DNA of 64,000 nt from Streptomyces sp. NBC_00663 (GTDB lineage Bacteria > Actinomycetota > Actinomycetes > Streptomycetales > Streptomycetaceae), in NCBI RefSeq assembly GCF_036226885.1, contig NZ_CP109027.1, positions 5,208,001-5,272,000 on the forward strand. The letters are read 5' to 3'. The position numbers were made by a program, and so were the translations under genes. Below the pieces are notes generated by a model. The model was not told where the DNA came from, did not search any database, and saw only the letters and a program-made list of their open reading frames with translations. This document shows, piece after piece, positions 44,201 to 56,200 of the stretch (position 1 is its first letter; every line of letters starts with the position of its first letter).

Positions 44201-47200
44201 TTCTTCGAGCTGGGCGGTGATTCGCTGCTGGTGATGCGGCTGATCGCCCGGATCAGGTCGGCGTTGGGCGTGTCGGTCGGGGTTCGTGAAGTGTTCGCGG
44301 AGCCGACCGTGGCGGGTGTCGCGCGGCTGGTCGAGGGGGCCGGGGCGTCGACCGATGTGGCGCTGGCGAGGCGGGAGCGGCCTGAGCGGATGCCGTTGTC
44401 GTTCGCCCAGCAGCGGATGTGGTTCCTCAACCGCATGGACGGGGCGGGTACTGAGGGCGCCGCTGCCTACAACATGCCTTTCGCCCTTCGGCTGTCGGGG
44501 CGACTGGACGTGGCCGCGCTGGATGCGGCGTTGGGTGACGTCGCTGAACGTCACGAGAGTCTGCGCACGGTCTTCCCGGACGTGGAGGGCGTGCCGTATC
44601 AGGAGATCCGTGAGGGTGTCGAGGGGCGTCCTGTGCTCCAGGTGGTCGAGGCCGGCGAACGGTGGCGTGACGCCCTGCAGGAGGAGGCCGGGCGCGGATT
44701 CGATCTGGCAGCTGAACTGCCTTGGCGGACCAGCCTGTTGAAGGTCTCGGAGTCGGAGTGGGTGCTGCTCCTGGTCGCTCATCACATCGTCACGGATGCC
44801 TGGTCGATGGGTGTGCTGGCGGGCGACCTTCAGGTTGCCTACGGAGCTCGGCTCTCCGGGGAGACTCCGGGCTGGGAGCTGCTTCCTGTCCAGTACTCGG
44901 ATTACGCGCTGTGGCAGCGCGAGGTGCTGGGTGAGCTGGAGGACCCGGACAGTGCGGGGGCGGCCCAGGTCGCGTTCTGGCGGCGGGCGTTGGAGGGGGT
45001 GCGGCAGGAGACTGCGCTGCCGTTCGACCGTCCGCGAGGGGCGGTGCCGACGTTCCGTAGTGGGTCGGTTCCGGTCGGGGTGGATGCGGGGACGCATGCC
45101 CAGTTGGTGGAGCTGGCCGCGCAGGGCGGGGCGACCATGTTCATGGTCGTGCACGCGGCGCTGGCACTGCTGCTGGCCCGGATGGGGGCGGGCGAGGACG
45201 TCTGCGTCGGCACCCCGGTCGCCGGGCGGCCGGATGCGCAGTTGGAGGGGCTGGCCGGGTTCTTCGTCAACACGCTGGTCCTGCGGTCCGATGCTTCGGG
45301 GAACCCCACGTTCGGTGAGCTGCTGGCACGGGTGCGCGAGGCTGATCTGTCGGCGTACGCGCATCAGGACGTGCCGTTCGAGCGGCTGGTGGATGAGCTG
45401 AACCCGGCGCGTTCCGCGGCCCGGAATCCGCTGTTCCAGGTGATGCTGGCGCTTCAGAACGTGCCCGAGGCCCGGTGGGAGTTGCAGGGGCTGTGGGTGG
45501 AGCAGGTTCCGCCGGTGGAGGATCCGGCAGCCCGTTTCGACTTGGCGGTGGACCTCAGCGAGCAGTGGAACGAGAGCGGTGCCCCGGCCGGGCTGGGCGG
45601 GGGGATTCTCTACGCGGCCGATCTGTTCGATGAGCGGACGGTTCGCGGGCTGGCTGGGCGGCTGGTGCGGGTGCTGGAGCAGGTCGCGGCCGATCCGGAG
45701 GTGCGGCTGAGCGATCTGGATCTGCTCGGTGAGTTTGAGCGGGCCCTGGTGGTGGGGGAGTGGAATGCCACGGGGCAGGTGCTTGAGCCGGGTTCGGTGG
45801 TGGAGCGGTTCCGCGCCAGCGTGGTCAGGGAGCCGGGGGCGGTTGCGCTGTGGTCCGGGGGGCGTGCGTTGTCGTATGCCGAGGTGGACGCGCAGTCGGA
45901 TGCGCTTGCGCGTGGGTTGGTGGCGCGTGGGGTGGAGGCGGAGTCCCGGGTGGGGCTGTGTCTGCCGCGTGGTGCGGAGATGGTCATCGCCGTTCTGGCG
46001 GTGTGGAAGGCCGGTGGGGCGTATGTGCCCCTTGACCCGGAGTACCCGTCTGACCGGTTGGCGTTCATGGTCGCGGACAGTGGGGCCGGGGTGGTGCTGG
46101 TCTCGGAGGAGACGGCCGGTCGTGTGGCTGCGGGTGTGCTGCTGGATGAGGTGGTGAGTGACTCCGGTCTCCTGCCGGATGTCACCGGCGTCCAACTCGC
46201 CTATGTGATCTATACGTCGGGGTCGACCGGGCGGCCGAAGGGTGTGGCCGTCGCGCATGCTTCCGTGGCCAACCTTGCCTCGGTGATGCGGCCCGTCCTG
46301 GGCGTCGAACCTGGCGTTACGGCGTTGCAGTTCGCGTCGTTCAGTTTCGACGCGGCGGTGCTGGATGTTGCGGTCACGCTGGCTGGCGGGGGCACGTTGG
46401 CGATCGCCTCGTCCGAGGAGCGGCTGGACCCCGCTGCCCTGGCCGGAATGCTTCAGGACGCCGGCGTGACGGTCGCGAGTGTGGTGCCTTCGCTTCTCGG
46501 GGCGTTGGAGCCGGGTGCTGTTGCCGGGGTCGGGAACTGGGTGCTGGGTGCTGAGCGCCTGGAGGCCGGGCTGGCGGCGAAGTGGCGTGAGGGCGCGCGG
46601 CTGTGGAACACGTACGGGCCGACCGAGGCGACCGTGATCACCACCGCAGTGCTCCTGGAGGAGGGCATCACCGGTGAGGACGCCCCGCCGGCGATCGGTC
46701 GCCCCCTGGGCAACGTCCGCACCTACGTGCTCGACACGTTCCTCCGCCCGGTCCCTGTCGGGGTCACAGGTGAGCTGTACATCGCCGGAGACGGCTTGGC
46801 GCGCGGTTACATCAACCGCCCGGACCTGACCGCGGAACGCTTCATCGCCTGCCCGTTCGATGAGGACGGCGGCCGGATGTACCGCACCGGTGACCTGGCC
46901 CGCTGGACCGCCGACGCTCAGCTGGCCTTCGTCGGCCGTGCCGACGAGCAGGTCAAGATCCGTGGCTTCCGGGTCGAACTCGGTGAGGTCGAGGCCGTCC
47001 TCGCCGCCCACCCGCAGGTCGACCAGGCGGTGGCCGTCGTACGGGATGGCCGTCTGGTCGGCTACGTCGTCGGCGATGTGGACGAGGACGCGGTACGGGC
47101 TCATGCGGCGACCCGGCTGCCGGACTACATGGTCCCGGCTGCCGTGCTGGTGCTGGACGTGCTGCCCCTGACCGTGAACGGCAAGGTGGACCGGGGTGTG

Positions 47201-50200
47201 CTGCCGGTGCCGGAGCTGAGTGCCGGCGCTTCCCGTGGGCCGGTGACGGCGACGGAGGAGGCGCTGTGCGGGCTGTTCGCCGAGTTGCTCGGCGTGGAGA
47301 GCGTCGGGGCGGAGGAGAGCTTCTTCGAGCTCGGCGGTGATTCGTTGCTGGTGATGCGGCTGATCGCCCGGATCAGGTCGGTGCTGGAGGTGTCGGTCGG
47401 GGTCCGTGAGGTGTTCGCGGAGCCGACCGTGGCCGGTATCGCGAGGCTGGTCGAGAGTGCCGGGGCGTCGGCGGGCGTGGTGGTGTTGGCGCGTCGGGAG
47501 CGGCCCGAGCGGGTGCCGTTGTCGTTCGCTCAGCAGCGCATGTGGTTCCTCAACCACTTGGAAGAGGTCGGTGCGGAGAGTGCGGGCGCCGTCTACAACC
47601 TGCCGCTGGTGCTGCGTCTGAACGGGCGGCTGGACGCTGCCGCGCTGGCTGCGGCGTTGGGCGACATCGCCGACCGGCACGAGAGTCTGCGCACGGTCTT
47701 CCCGGACATCGAGGGCGTGCCGTATCAGCGGGTGCTGGTGGGGGCGGACAGTCGTCCGGAGCTGGTTGTGGTCGAGGCGGGTGAGCGGTGGCGCGAGCTT
47801 GTGGAGGCTGAGATCGGGCGTGGCTTCGACGTCGGGGCCGAACTGCCCTGGCGTACCACGCTGTTGAAGGTCTCCGAGGCGGAGTGGGTCCTGCTGCTGG
47901 TGGCCCACCACATCGCCACCGACGCATGGTCGATGGGCGTGATAGCAGGCGATCTCCGGGACGCCTATCGGACCCGACTCGCCGGGGAGGACCCGGGCTG
48001 GGGCCTGCTCCCTGTCCAGTACGCGGATTACGCGCTGTGGCAGCGCGAGGTACTGGGTGAGCTGGATGACCCGGACAGTGCGGGAGCGGATCAGGTCGCC
48101 TTCTGGCGGCGGGCGCTGGAGGGCGCGCCGCAGGAGACGGCCCTTCCGTTCGACCGTCCGCGGTCGGCGGTGCCGACGTTCCGGAGTGGGTCGGTTCCGG
48201 TCGGGGTGGATGCGGGGACGCATGCCCGGTTGGTGGAGCTGGCCGCGCAGGGCGGGGCGACCATGTTCATGGTCGTGCACGCGGCGTTGGCTGTGCTGCT
48301 GGCCCGGATGGGGGCCGGGGAGGACATGTGCGTCGGCACGCCGGTCGCCGGGCGGCCGGATGCGCAGTTGGAGGAGCTGGCCGGCTTCTTCGTCAACACG
48401 CTGGTCCTGCGCTCGGATGTGGCAGGGGACCCGTCGTTCGTCGAGGTGTTGCGTCGCGTGCGTGAGGCTGATGTGTCGGCGTACGCGCATCAGGACGTGC
48501 CGTTCGAGCGGCTGGTGGATGAGCTGAACCCGGCCCGCTCCGCGGCCCGGAATCCGCTGTTCCAGGTGATGCTGGCGCTCCAGAACGTGCCCGAGGCGCG
48601 GTGGGAGCTTGAGGGACTGACTGTCGAGCAGATCCCGCCGCAGATGGCTCCCGCCCGTTTCGACCTCTCGGTGGGCCTCAGCGAGCAGTGGTCCGGCCAG
48701 GGTGTCCCGGCCGGTCTGGATGGCGGGATTCTCTACGCGGCCGATCTCTTCGATGAGGGGACGGTTCGTGGGCTGGCCGGGCGGCTGGTGCGGGTGCTGG
48801 AGCAGGTCGCGGCCGATCCGGAGGTGCGGCTGAGCGCTCTGGATCTGCTGGAGGAGTCCGAGCTGGCGGCGGTCGTCGAGGAGTGGAACGCCACGGCTGA
48901 GGCGCTTGAGTCCGGTTCGGTGGTGGAGCGGTTCCGCGCCAGTGTGGCCAGGGAGCCCGGGGCGGTTGCGCTGTGGTCCGGGGGGCGTGCGCTGTCGTAT
49001 GCCGAGGTGGATGCCCGGTCGGATGCGTTGGCGCGTGGGCTGGTGGCGCGTGGAGTGCGGGCGGAGTCCCGGGTGGGGCTGTGCCTGCCGCGTGGTGCCG
49101 AGATGGTCGTGGCGATGTTGGGGGTGTGGAAGGCCGGTGGGGCGTACGTCCCGCTGGACCCCGAGTACCCCTCCGACCGGCTGGCCTACATGGTCGCCGA
49201 CAGCGGGGCCGAGCTGGTGCTGGTCTCGGAGGAGACGGCCGGTCGCGTGTCCGCGGGTGTTCTGCTGGATGAGTTGGCGACCGATTCCGGCGTGCTGCCG
49301 GAGGTCGGATCCGAGCAACTGGCGTACGTCATCTATACGTCGGGGTCGACCGGGCGTCCCAAGGGTGTGGCCGTCGCGCATGCCTCGGTGGCCAATCTGG
49401 CGTCCGTGATGCGTCCCGTTCTCGGCGTTGAACCTGGCGTCACGGCGTTGCAGTTCGCGTCCTTCAGCTTCGACGCGGCGGTGCTGGATGTTGCGGTCAC
49501 GCTGGCCGGCGGGGGCACGCTGGCGATCGCTTCGTCCGAGGAGCGCCAGGATCCGGCTGCCTTGGCGGCCATGGTGGAGGCGGCCGGCGTGACGGTGGCG
49601 AGCGTGGTGCCGTCGCTGCTGAACGTGCTGGAGCCGGAGGCGGTGTCCGGGGTCGGGAACTGGGTCCTGGGCGCCGAGCGCCTGGAAGCCGGCCTGGCGG
49701 CCAAGTGGCTTGCAGGCGCCCGGGTTTGGAACACCTACGGCCCCACCGAGGCCACTGTGATCACTACCGCCGTGCTGCTGGAAGACGGCATCACGGGTGA
49801 GGACGCTCCGCCCGCGATCGGTCGTCCCCTGGGTAACGCCCGTACGTATGTGCTCGACGCGTATCTGCGTCCTGTCCCGGTCGGTGTGACGGGTGAGCTG
49901 TACATCGCTGGGGACGGCTTGGCGCGCGGCTACGTCAACCGCACCGACCTGACGGCGGAGCGGTTTGTGGCGTGCCCGTTCGGTGAGGGCGGGGGGCGGA
50001 TGTATCGCTCTGGTGACCTGGCTCGGTGGACGGCGGACGGGCTGTTGGAGTTCGTGGGGCGTGCGGATGCGCAGGTGAAGATCCGTGGGTTCCGGGTCGA
50101 GCTGGGCGAGGTCGAGGCCGTCCTCGCCGCTCACCCGCAGGTCGAGCGGGCGGTGGCCGTCGTACGGGATGGCCGTCTGATCGGGTACGTCGTCGGTGGC

Positions 50201-53200
50201 GCGGACGATGAGGACGTACGGGCGTATGCGGCGACCCGGTTGCCGGAGTACATGGTGCCGTCGGTGGTCGTCGTGCTCGACGCGTTCCCGCTGACCGTGA
50301 ACGGCAAGGTCAACCGTGAGGCCTTGCCGGTGCCGGATCTGGGGGCGGGTGCTTCGCGTGAGCCGGTGACTCCGGCCGAGGTGGCGCTTGCGGTTCTGTT
50401 CGCCGAGGTGCTGGGGCTGGAGCGGGTGGGGGCGGAGGAGAGTTTCTTCGAGCTGGGTGGTGATTCGCTGCTGGTGATGCGGCTGATCGCCCGGATCAGG
50501 TCGGTGCTGGAGGTGTCGGTCGGGGTTCGTGAGGTGTTCGCGGAGCCGACGGTGGCGGGTGTCGCGCGGCTGGTCGAGGGTGCTGGGGCGTCGGCGGGTG
50601 TGGTGGTGTTGGGGCGTGGGGAGCGGCCTGAGCGGGTGCCGTTGTCGTTCGCCCAGCAGCGGATGTGGTTCCTCAACCGGATGGACGGGGAGGGCGCTGA
50701 GGGCGCCGCTGCCTACAACCTCCCGTTCGCCCTGCGGCTGACCGGCAGCCTGGATGTCCAGGTGTTGCAGGCGGCGCTGTGGGATGTCGCCGATCGTCAC
50801 GAGAGTCTGCGGACGGTCTTCCCGGACGTGGAGGGCGTGCCGTATCAGGAGATCCGTGAGGGTGCCGAGGGGCGTCCTGTGCTCCAGGTCGTCGAGGCCG
50901 GCGAGCGGTGGCGTGAGGTCATTCAGGGCGAGGCCGAGCGCGGGTTCGATCTCGCGGTCGAGTTGCCGTGGCGTACCTCGCTGCTCAGGGTCTCGGAGGC
51001 GGAGTGGGTGCTGCTGCTGGTGGCCCACCACATCGCCACCGACGCCTGGTCGATGGGCGTGCTCGCCGGTGACCTGCAAACGGCGTACCGGTCGCGGTTG
51101 AACGGTCAGGCACCGGAGCGGGAGCTGCTTCCTGTCCAGTACGCGGATTACGCGCTGTGGCAGCGCGAGGCGCTGGGCGAGCTGGACGACCCGGACAGTG
51201 CCGCGTCGGGGCAGGTCGCTTTCTGGCGGCAAGAGTTGGACGGGGCACCGCAGGAGACGGTGCTGCCCTTCGATCGTCCGCGGTCGGCGGTGCCGTCGTT
51301 CCGGAGTGGGTCGGTTCCGATGGAGGTGGACGCGGGGACGCATGCCCGGTTGGTGGAGCTGGCCGCGCAGGGCGGGGCGACCATGTTCATGGTCGTGCAC
51401 GCGGCGTTGGCTGTGCTGCTGGCCCGGATGGGGGCCGGGGAGGACGTCTGCATCGGTACGCCGGTTGCCGGACGGCCGGATGCGCAGTTGGAGGAGCTGG
51501 CCGGCTTCTTCGTCAACACGCTCGTTCTGCGGTCCGATGCTTCGGGGAACCCCACGTTCGGTGAGCTGCTGGCGCGGGTGCGCGAGTCCGACCTCGCGGC
51601 GTACGCGAACCAGGACGTGCCCTTCGAGCGGCTGGTGGATGAGCTGAATCCGGCCCGTTCCGCCGCCCGTAACCCACTGTTCCAGGTCCTGTTGGCGCTT
51701 CAGAACGTGCCCGAGGCCCTCTGGGATCTCGAAGGGCTGGCGGTCGAGCAGATCGCGCCTCTGGCGGATCCCCCGGCTCGCTTCGATCTCTCCCTGACGC
51801 TGAGCGAGCGCCGGTCGGAGGGCGGGGCCGCCGGTGGTCTGCGTGGCGGGATCCTCTACGCGGCCGATCTGTTCGACGAGGGGACGGTCCGTGGGCTGGC
51901 CGGCCGGCTGGTGCGGGTGCTGGAGCAGGTTGCCGCCGATCCGCAGCTGCGGCTGAGCGCCGTAGAGGTGCTGGAACCGGGGGAGAGGTCCACGGTCGTC
52001 GAGCAGTGGAACGGGCCCGTGAGCGAGGTCGAAGCCGCGACGGTGCTGGAGCTGTTCCAGGGGTGGGTGGCGCGGACGCCTGAGGCGGACGCCCTGTGCT
52101 CCGAGGACAAGACGCTGTCGTACGCCGAACTGAACGCGCGTTCCGACGCGTTGGCGCGCGGACTGGTGGCGCGTGGTGTGGGCCGGGAGTCCCGGGTGGG
52201 GCTGTGCATGCCGCGGGGGCTGGATGCGATCGTCGCGATCCTGGCGGTGTGGAAGGCCGGTGGGGCGTACGTCCCGCTGGACCCGCAGTATCCGTCGGAC
52301 CGGCTGGCCTACATGGTCGCCGACAGCGACGCCGAACTCGTCCTGGTCGCACCCGAGACCGCCGACCGGCTGGCCGACGGCGTGGAGACGGTCCTGCTCG
52401 ACGAGCTGGACGGCGACTCGTCCGCACTGCCCGACATCGTCCCTGATCAGCTCGCCTACATCATCTACACCTCGGGTTCGACGGGGCGGCCGAAGGGTGT
52501 GGTGGTGTCGCATGCGGGGTTGGTGAATTTGGCGGGTGCGCAGGTTGAGCGGTTTGCGGTGGGTGTGGGTTCGCGGGTGTTGCAGTTTGCGTCGTTGAGT
52601 TTTGATGCGGCGGTGTCGGAGTTGTGTATGGCGTTTGGTGCGGGTGGGGTGTTGGTGGTTGCGGGGGCTGGGGCGTTGCCGCCGCGGGTGTCGTTGGGTG
52701 AGGCGTTGGTGCGGTCGGGGGCGTCGCATGTGACGGTGCCGCCTGGGGTGTTGGCGGTGGAGGAGGGGGTGTTGCCGGCGGGGTTGGAGACGTTGGTGGT
52801 GGCGGGGGAGGTGTGTGCGCCGGGGTTGGTGGATCGGTGGTCGGTGGGTCGGCGGATGGTGAATGCGTATGGGCCGACTGAGGTGACGGTGTGTGCGGCG
52901 ATGAGTTTGCCGTTGGAGCCGGGTGCGGGTGGTGGTTCGGGTGTGGTGCCGGTGGGGCGTCCGTTGCGGAATGCGGGGGCGTTTGTGCTGGATGGGTTTT
53001 TGCAGCCGGTGCCGGTGGGTGTGCGGGGTGAGTTGTATGTGTCGGGGGTTGGGCTGGCGCGTGGGTATGCGGGGCGTGCTGGTCTGACGTCGGGGCGGTT
53101 TGTGGCGTGTCCGTTCGGTGAGGGTGGCGGGCGGATGTATCGCACGGGTGATGTGGTGCGGTGGCGTGCGGATGGGCAGTTGGAGTTTTTGGGGCGTGTG

Positions 53201-56200
53201 GATGAGCAGGTGAAGATCCGCGGGTTCCGGGTGGAGCTGGGTGAGGTGGAGGCTGTTCTTGCCGCGCATCCGGGGGTTGAGCAGGCGGTGGCGTTGGTGC
53301 GGGACGGCCGCCTCATCAGCTACGTCGTGACGGGTTCGAGCGCCGACGTGGACGCGACCGCTCTGCGCGCCTTCGCTGCCACGCGTGTGCCGGATTACCT
53401 GGTGCCGTCGGTGGTCGTCGTGCTCGACGCGTTCCCGTTGACCGTGAACGGCAAGGTCAACCGTGAGGCCTTGCCGGTGCCGGACTTGGGTGCGGGAGCC
53501 TCTCGTGCGCCGTCGACCCCGACCGAGGAGGCGCTTGCGGCCCTGTTCGCCGAGGTGCTGGATCTGGAGCGGGTGGGGGCGGAGGAGAGCTTCTTCGAGC
53601 TGGGTGGTGATTCGCTGCTGGTGATGCGGCTGATCGCCCGGATCAGGTCGGTGCTGGAGGTGTCGGTCGGGGTTCGTGAGGTGTTCGCGGAGCCGACGGT
53701 GGCGGGTGTCGCGCGGCTGGTCGAGGGGGCCGGGGCGTCGACCGATGTGGCGCTGGCGAGGCGGGAGCGGCCTGAGCGGGTGCCGTTGTCGTTCGCCCAG
53801 CAGCGGATGTGGTTCCTCAACCGCATGGACGAGACCAGCGCTTCCGCCTACAACATGCCCTTCGCGTTGCGGCTGACCGGCAGCCTCGATGTCGAGTCGC
53901 TACAGGCCGCCTTGGCTGACGTTGCTGATCGTCACGAGAGTCTGCGGACGGTCTTCCCGGACGTGGAGGGCGTGCCGTATCAGGAGATCCGTGAGGGTGC
54001 CGAGGGGCGTTCTGTGCTCCAGGTCGTCGAGGCCGGCGAGCGGTGGCGTGACGCCATGCGGGAGGAGGCCGGGCGGGGCTTCGACGTACGAGGCGAACTG
54101 CCCTGGCGGACCACGCTGTTGAAGGTCTCGGAGTCGGAGTGGGTGCTGCTCCTGGTCGCTCATCACATCGCTACGGATGCCTGGTCGATGGGTGTGCTGG
54201 CGGGGGACCTTCAGGTTGCCTACGGTGCTCGGCTCTCCGGGGAGGCTCCGGGATGGACGCCGTTGCCGGTGCAGTACGCGGATTACGCGCTGTGGCAGCG
54301 GGAGACACTCGGTGAGCTGGACGACCCGTCGAGCCCAGGAGCGGGTCAGGTCGCGTTCTGGCGGCGGGCGTTGGAGGGGGTGCCGCAGGAGACTGCGCTG
54401 CCGTTCGACCGTCCGCGTCCGGCGGTTCCGTCCTTCCGTAGTGGGTCGGTTCCGATGGAGGTGGATGCGGGGACACATGCCCGGTTGGTGGAGCTGGCCG
54501 CGCAGGGCGGGGCGACGATGTTCATGGTCGTCCATGCCGCGCTGGCCGTGCTGCTGGCCCGGATGGGGGCAGGCGAGGACCTGTGCCTCGGCACCCCGGT
54601 CGCCGGGCGCTCGGACGCCCAACTGGAGGAGCTGGCGGGCCTCTTCGTCAACACGCTGGTCCTGCGGTCCGATGCTTCGGGGAACCCCACGTTCGGTGAG
54701 CTGCTGGCACGGATCCGGGAATCTGATCTGTCGGCGTACGCGCATCAGGACGTGCCGTTCGAGCGGCTGGTGGATGAGCTGAACCCGGCCCGTTCCGCGG
54801 CCCGTAATCCGCTGTTCCAGGTGATGCTGGCGCTCCAGAACGTGCCGGAGGCCAGGTGGGAGTTGCAGGGGCTGGCGGTCGATGAGGTCCAGCAGACGGA
54901 CGACCTCGTGGCCCGCTTCGATCTCTCTCTTTCGCTGAGCGAGCGCAGGTCGGAGGGCGGCGCCGCTCGTGGTCTGCGTGGCGGGATTCTGTACGCGGCC
55001 GACCTCTTCGATGAGGGGACGGTTCGTGGGCTGGCCGGGCGGCTGGTGCGGGTGCTGGAGCAGGTTGCCGGTGATCCGGAACTGCGACTGAGTGACCTCG
55101 ACCTGCTCGACGAGCCCGAGCGGGTGTCGGTCGTCGAGGAGTGGAACGCCACGGCTGAGCCGCTTGAGTCCGGTTCGGTGGTGGAGCGGTTCCGCGCCAA
55201 TGTGGCCAGGGAGCCGGGGGCGGTTGCGCTGTGGTCGTCCGGGGGGCGTGCGGTGTCGTATGCCGAACTGGATGCCCGGTCGGATGCGCTTGCGCGTGGG
55301 CTGGTGGCGCGTGGTGTGGGCCGGGAGTCCCGGGTGGGGCTGTGTCTGCCTCGTGGTGCGGAGATGGTCGTCGCCATCTTGGGGGTGTGGAAGGCCGGTG
55401 GGGCGTACGTCCCACTGGATCCCGAGTACCCGTCTGACCGGTTGGCGTTCATGGTCGCCGACAGCGACGCCGAACTGGTGCTGGTCTCGGAGGAGACGGC
55501 CGACCATGTAGCCGCAGGTGTGCTGCTGGATGAGTTGCTGAGTGACTCCGGTCTCCTGCCGGAGATCGGTAGCGACCAACTGGCCTATGTCATCTATACG
55601 TCGGGGTCGACGGGGCGGCCGAAGGGGGTGGCCGTCGCGCATGCTTCCGTGGCCAACCTGGCGTCTGTGATGCGTCCCGTCCTGGGTGTTGAACCTGGGG
55701 TCACGGCGTTGCAGTTCGCCTCGTTCAGCTTCGACGCGGCGGTGCTGGATGTTGCGGTCACGCTGGCCGGCGGGGGCACGTTGGCGATCGCTTCGTCCGA
55801 TGAGCGGCTGGACGGTGCGGCGCTTGCGCGCATGATCGAGGCGGCCGGGGTGAGCACGGCGAGTGTGGTGCCTTCGCTCCTCGGGGCGCTGGAGCCGGAC
55901 GCGGTGTCCGGGATCAGGAACTGGGTCCTGGGTGCTGAGCGCCTTGAGGCCGGGCTGGCGGCGAAGTGGCGTGAAGGCGCGCGGGTTTGGAACACGTACG
56001 GGCCGACCGAGGCCACCGTCATCACCACCGCAGTCCTCCTGGAGGAGGGCATCACCGGCGAGGACGCCCCGCCGGCGATCGGCCGCCCCCTGGGCAATGT
56101 CCGCACCTACGTACTGGACGCGTTCCTGCGCCCGGTCCCTGTCGGGGTCACAGGTGAGCTGTACATCGCCGGAGACAGCTTGGCGCGCGGCTACATCAAC

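Noticed and set aside
41129-53269. A very long open frame on the minus strand opposite NRPS2 (about 4,000 codons), and similar ones opposite NRPS1 and the later modules
   Set aside because: High-GC coding DNA leaves the antisense frame free of stops. Translation is rich in Arg/His/Pro with no family motif, while the plus frame has perfect NRPS domains.
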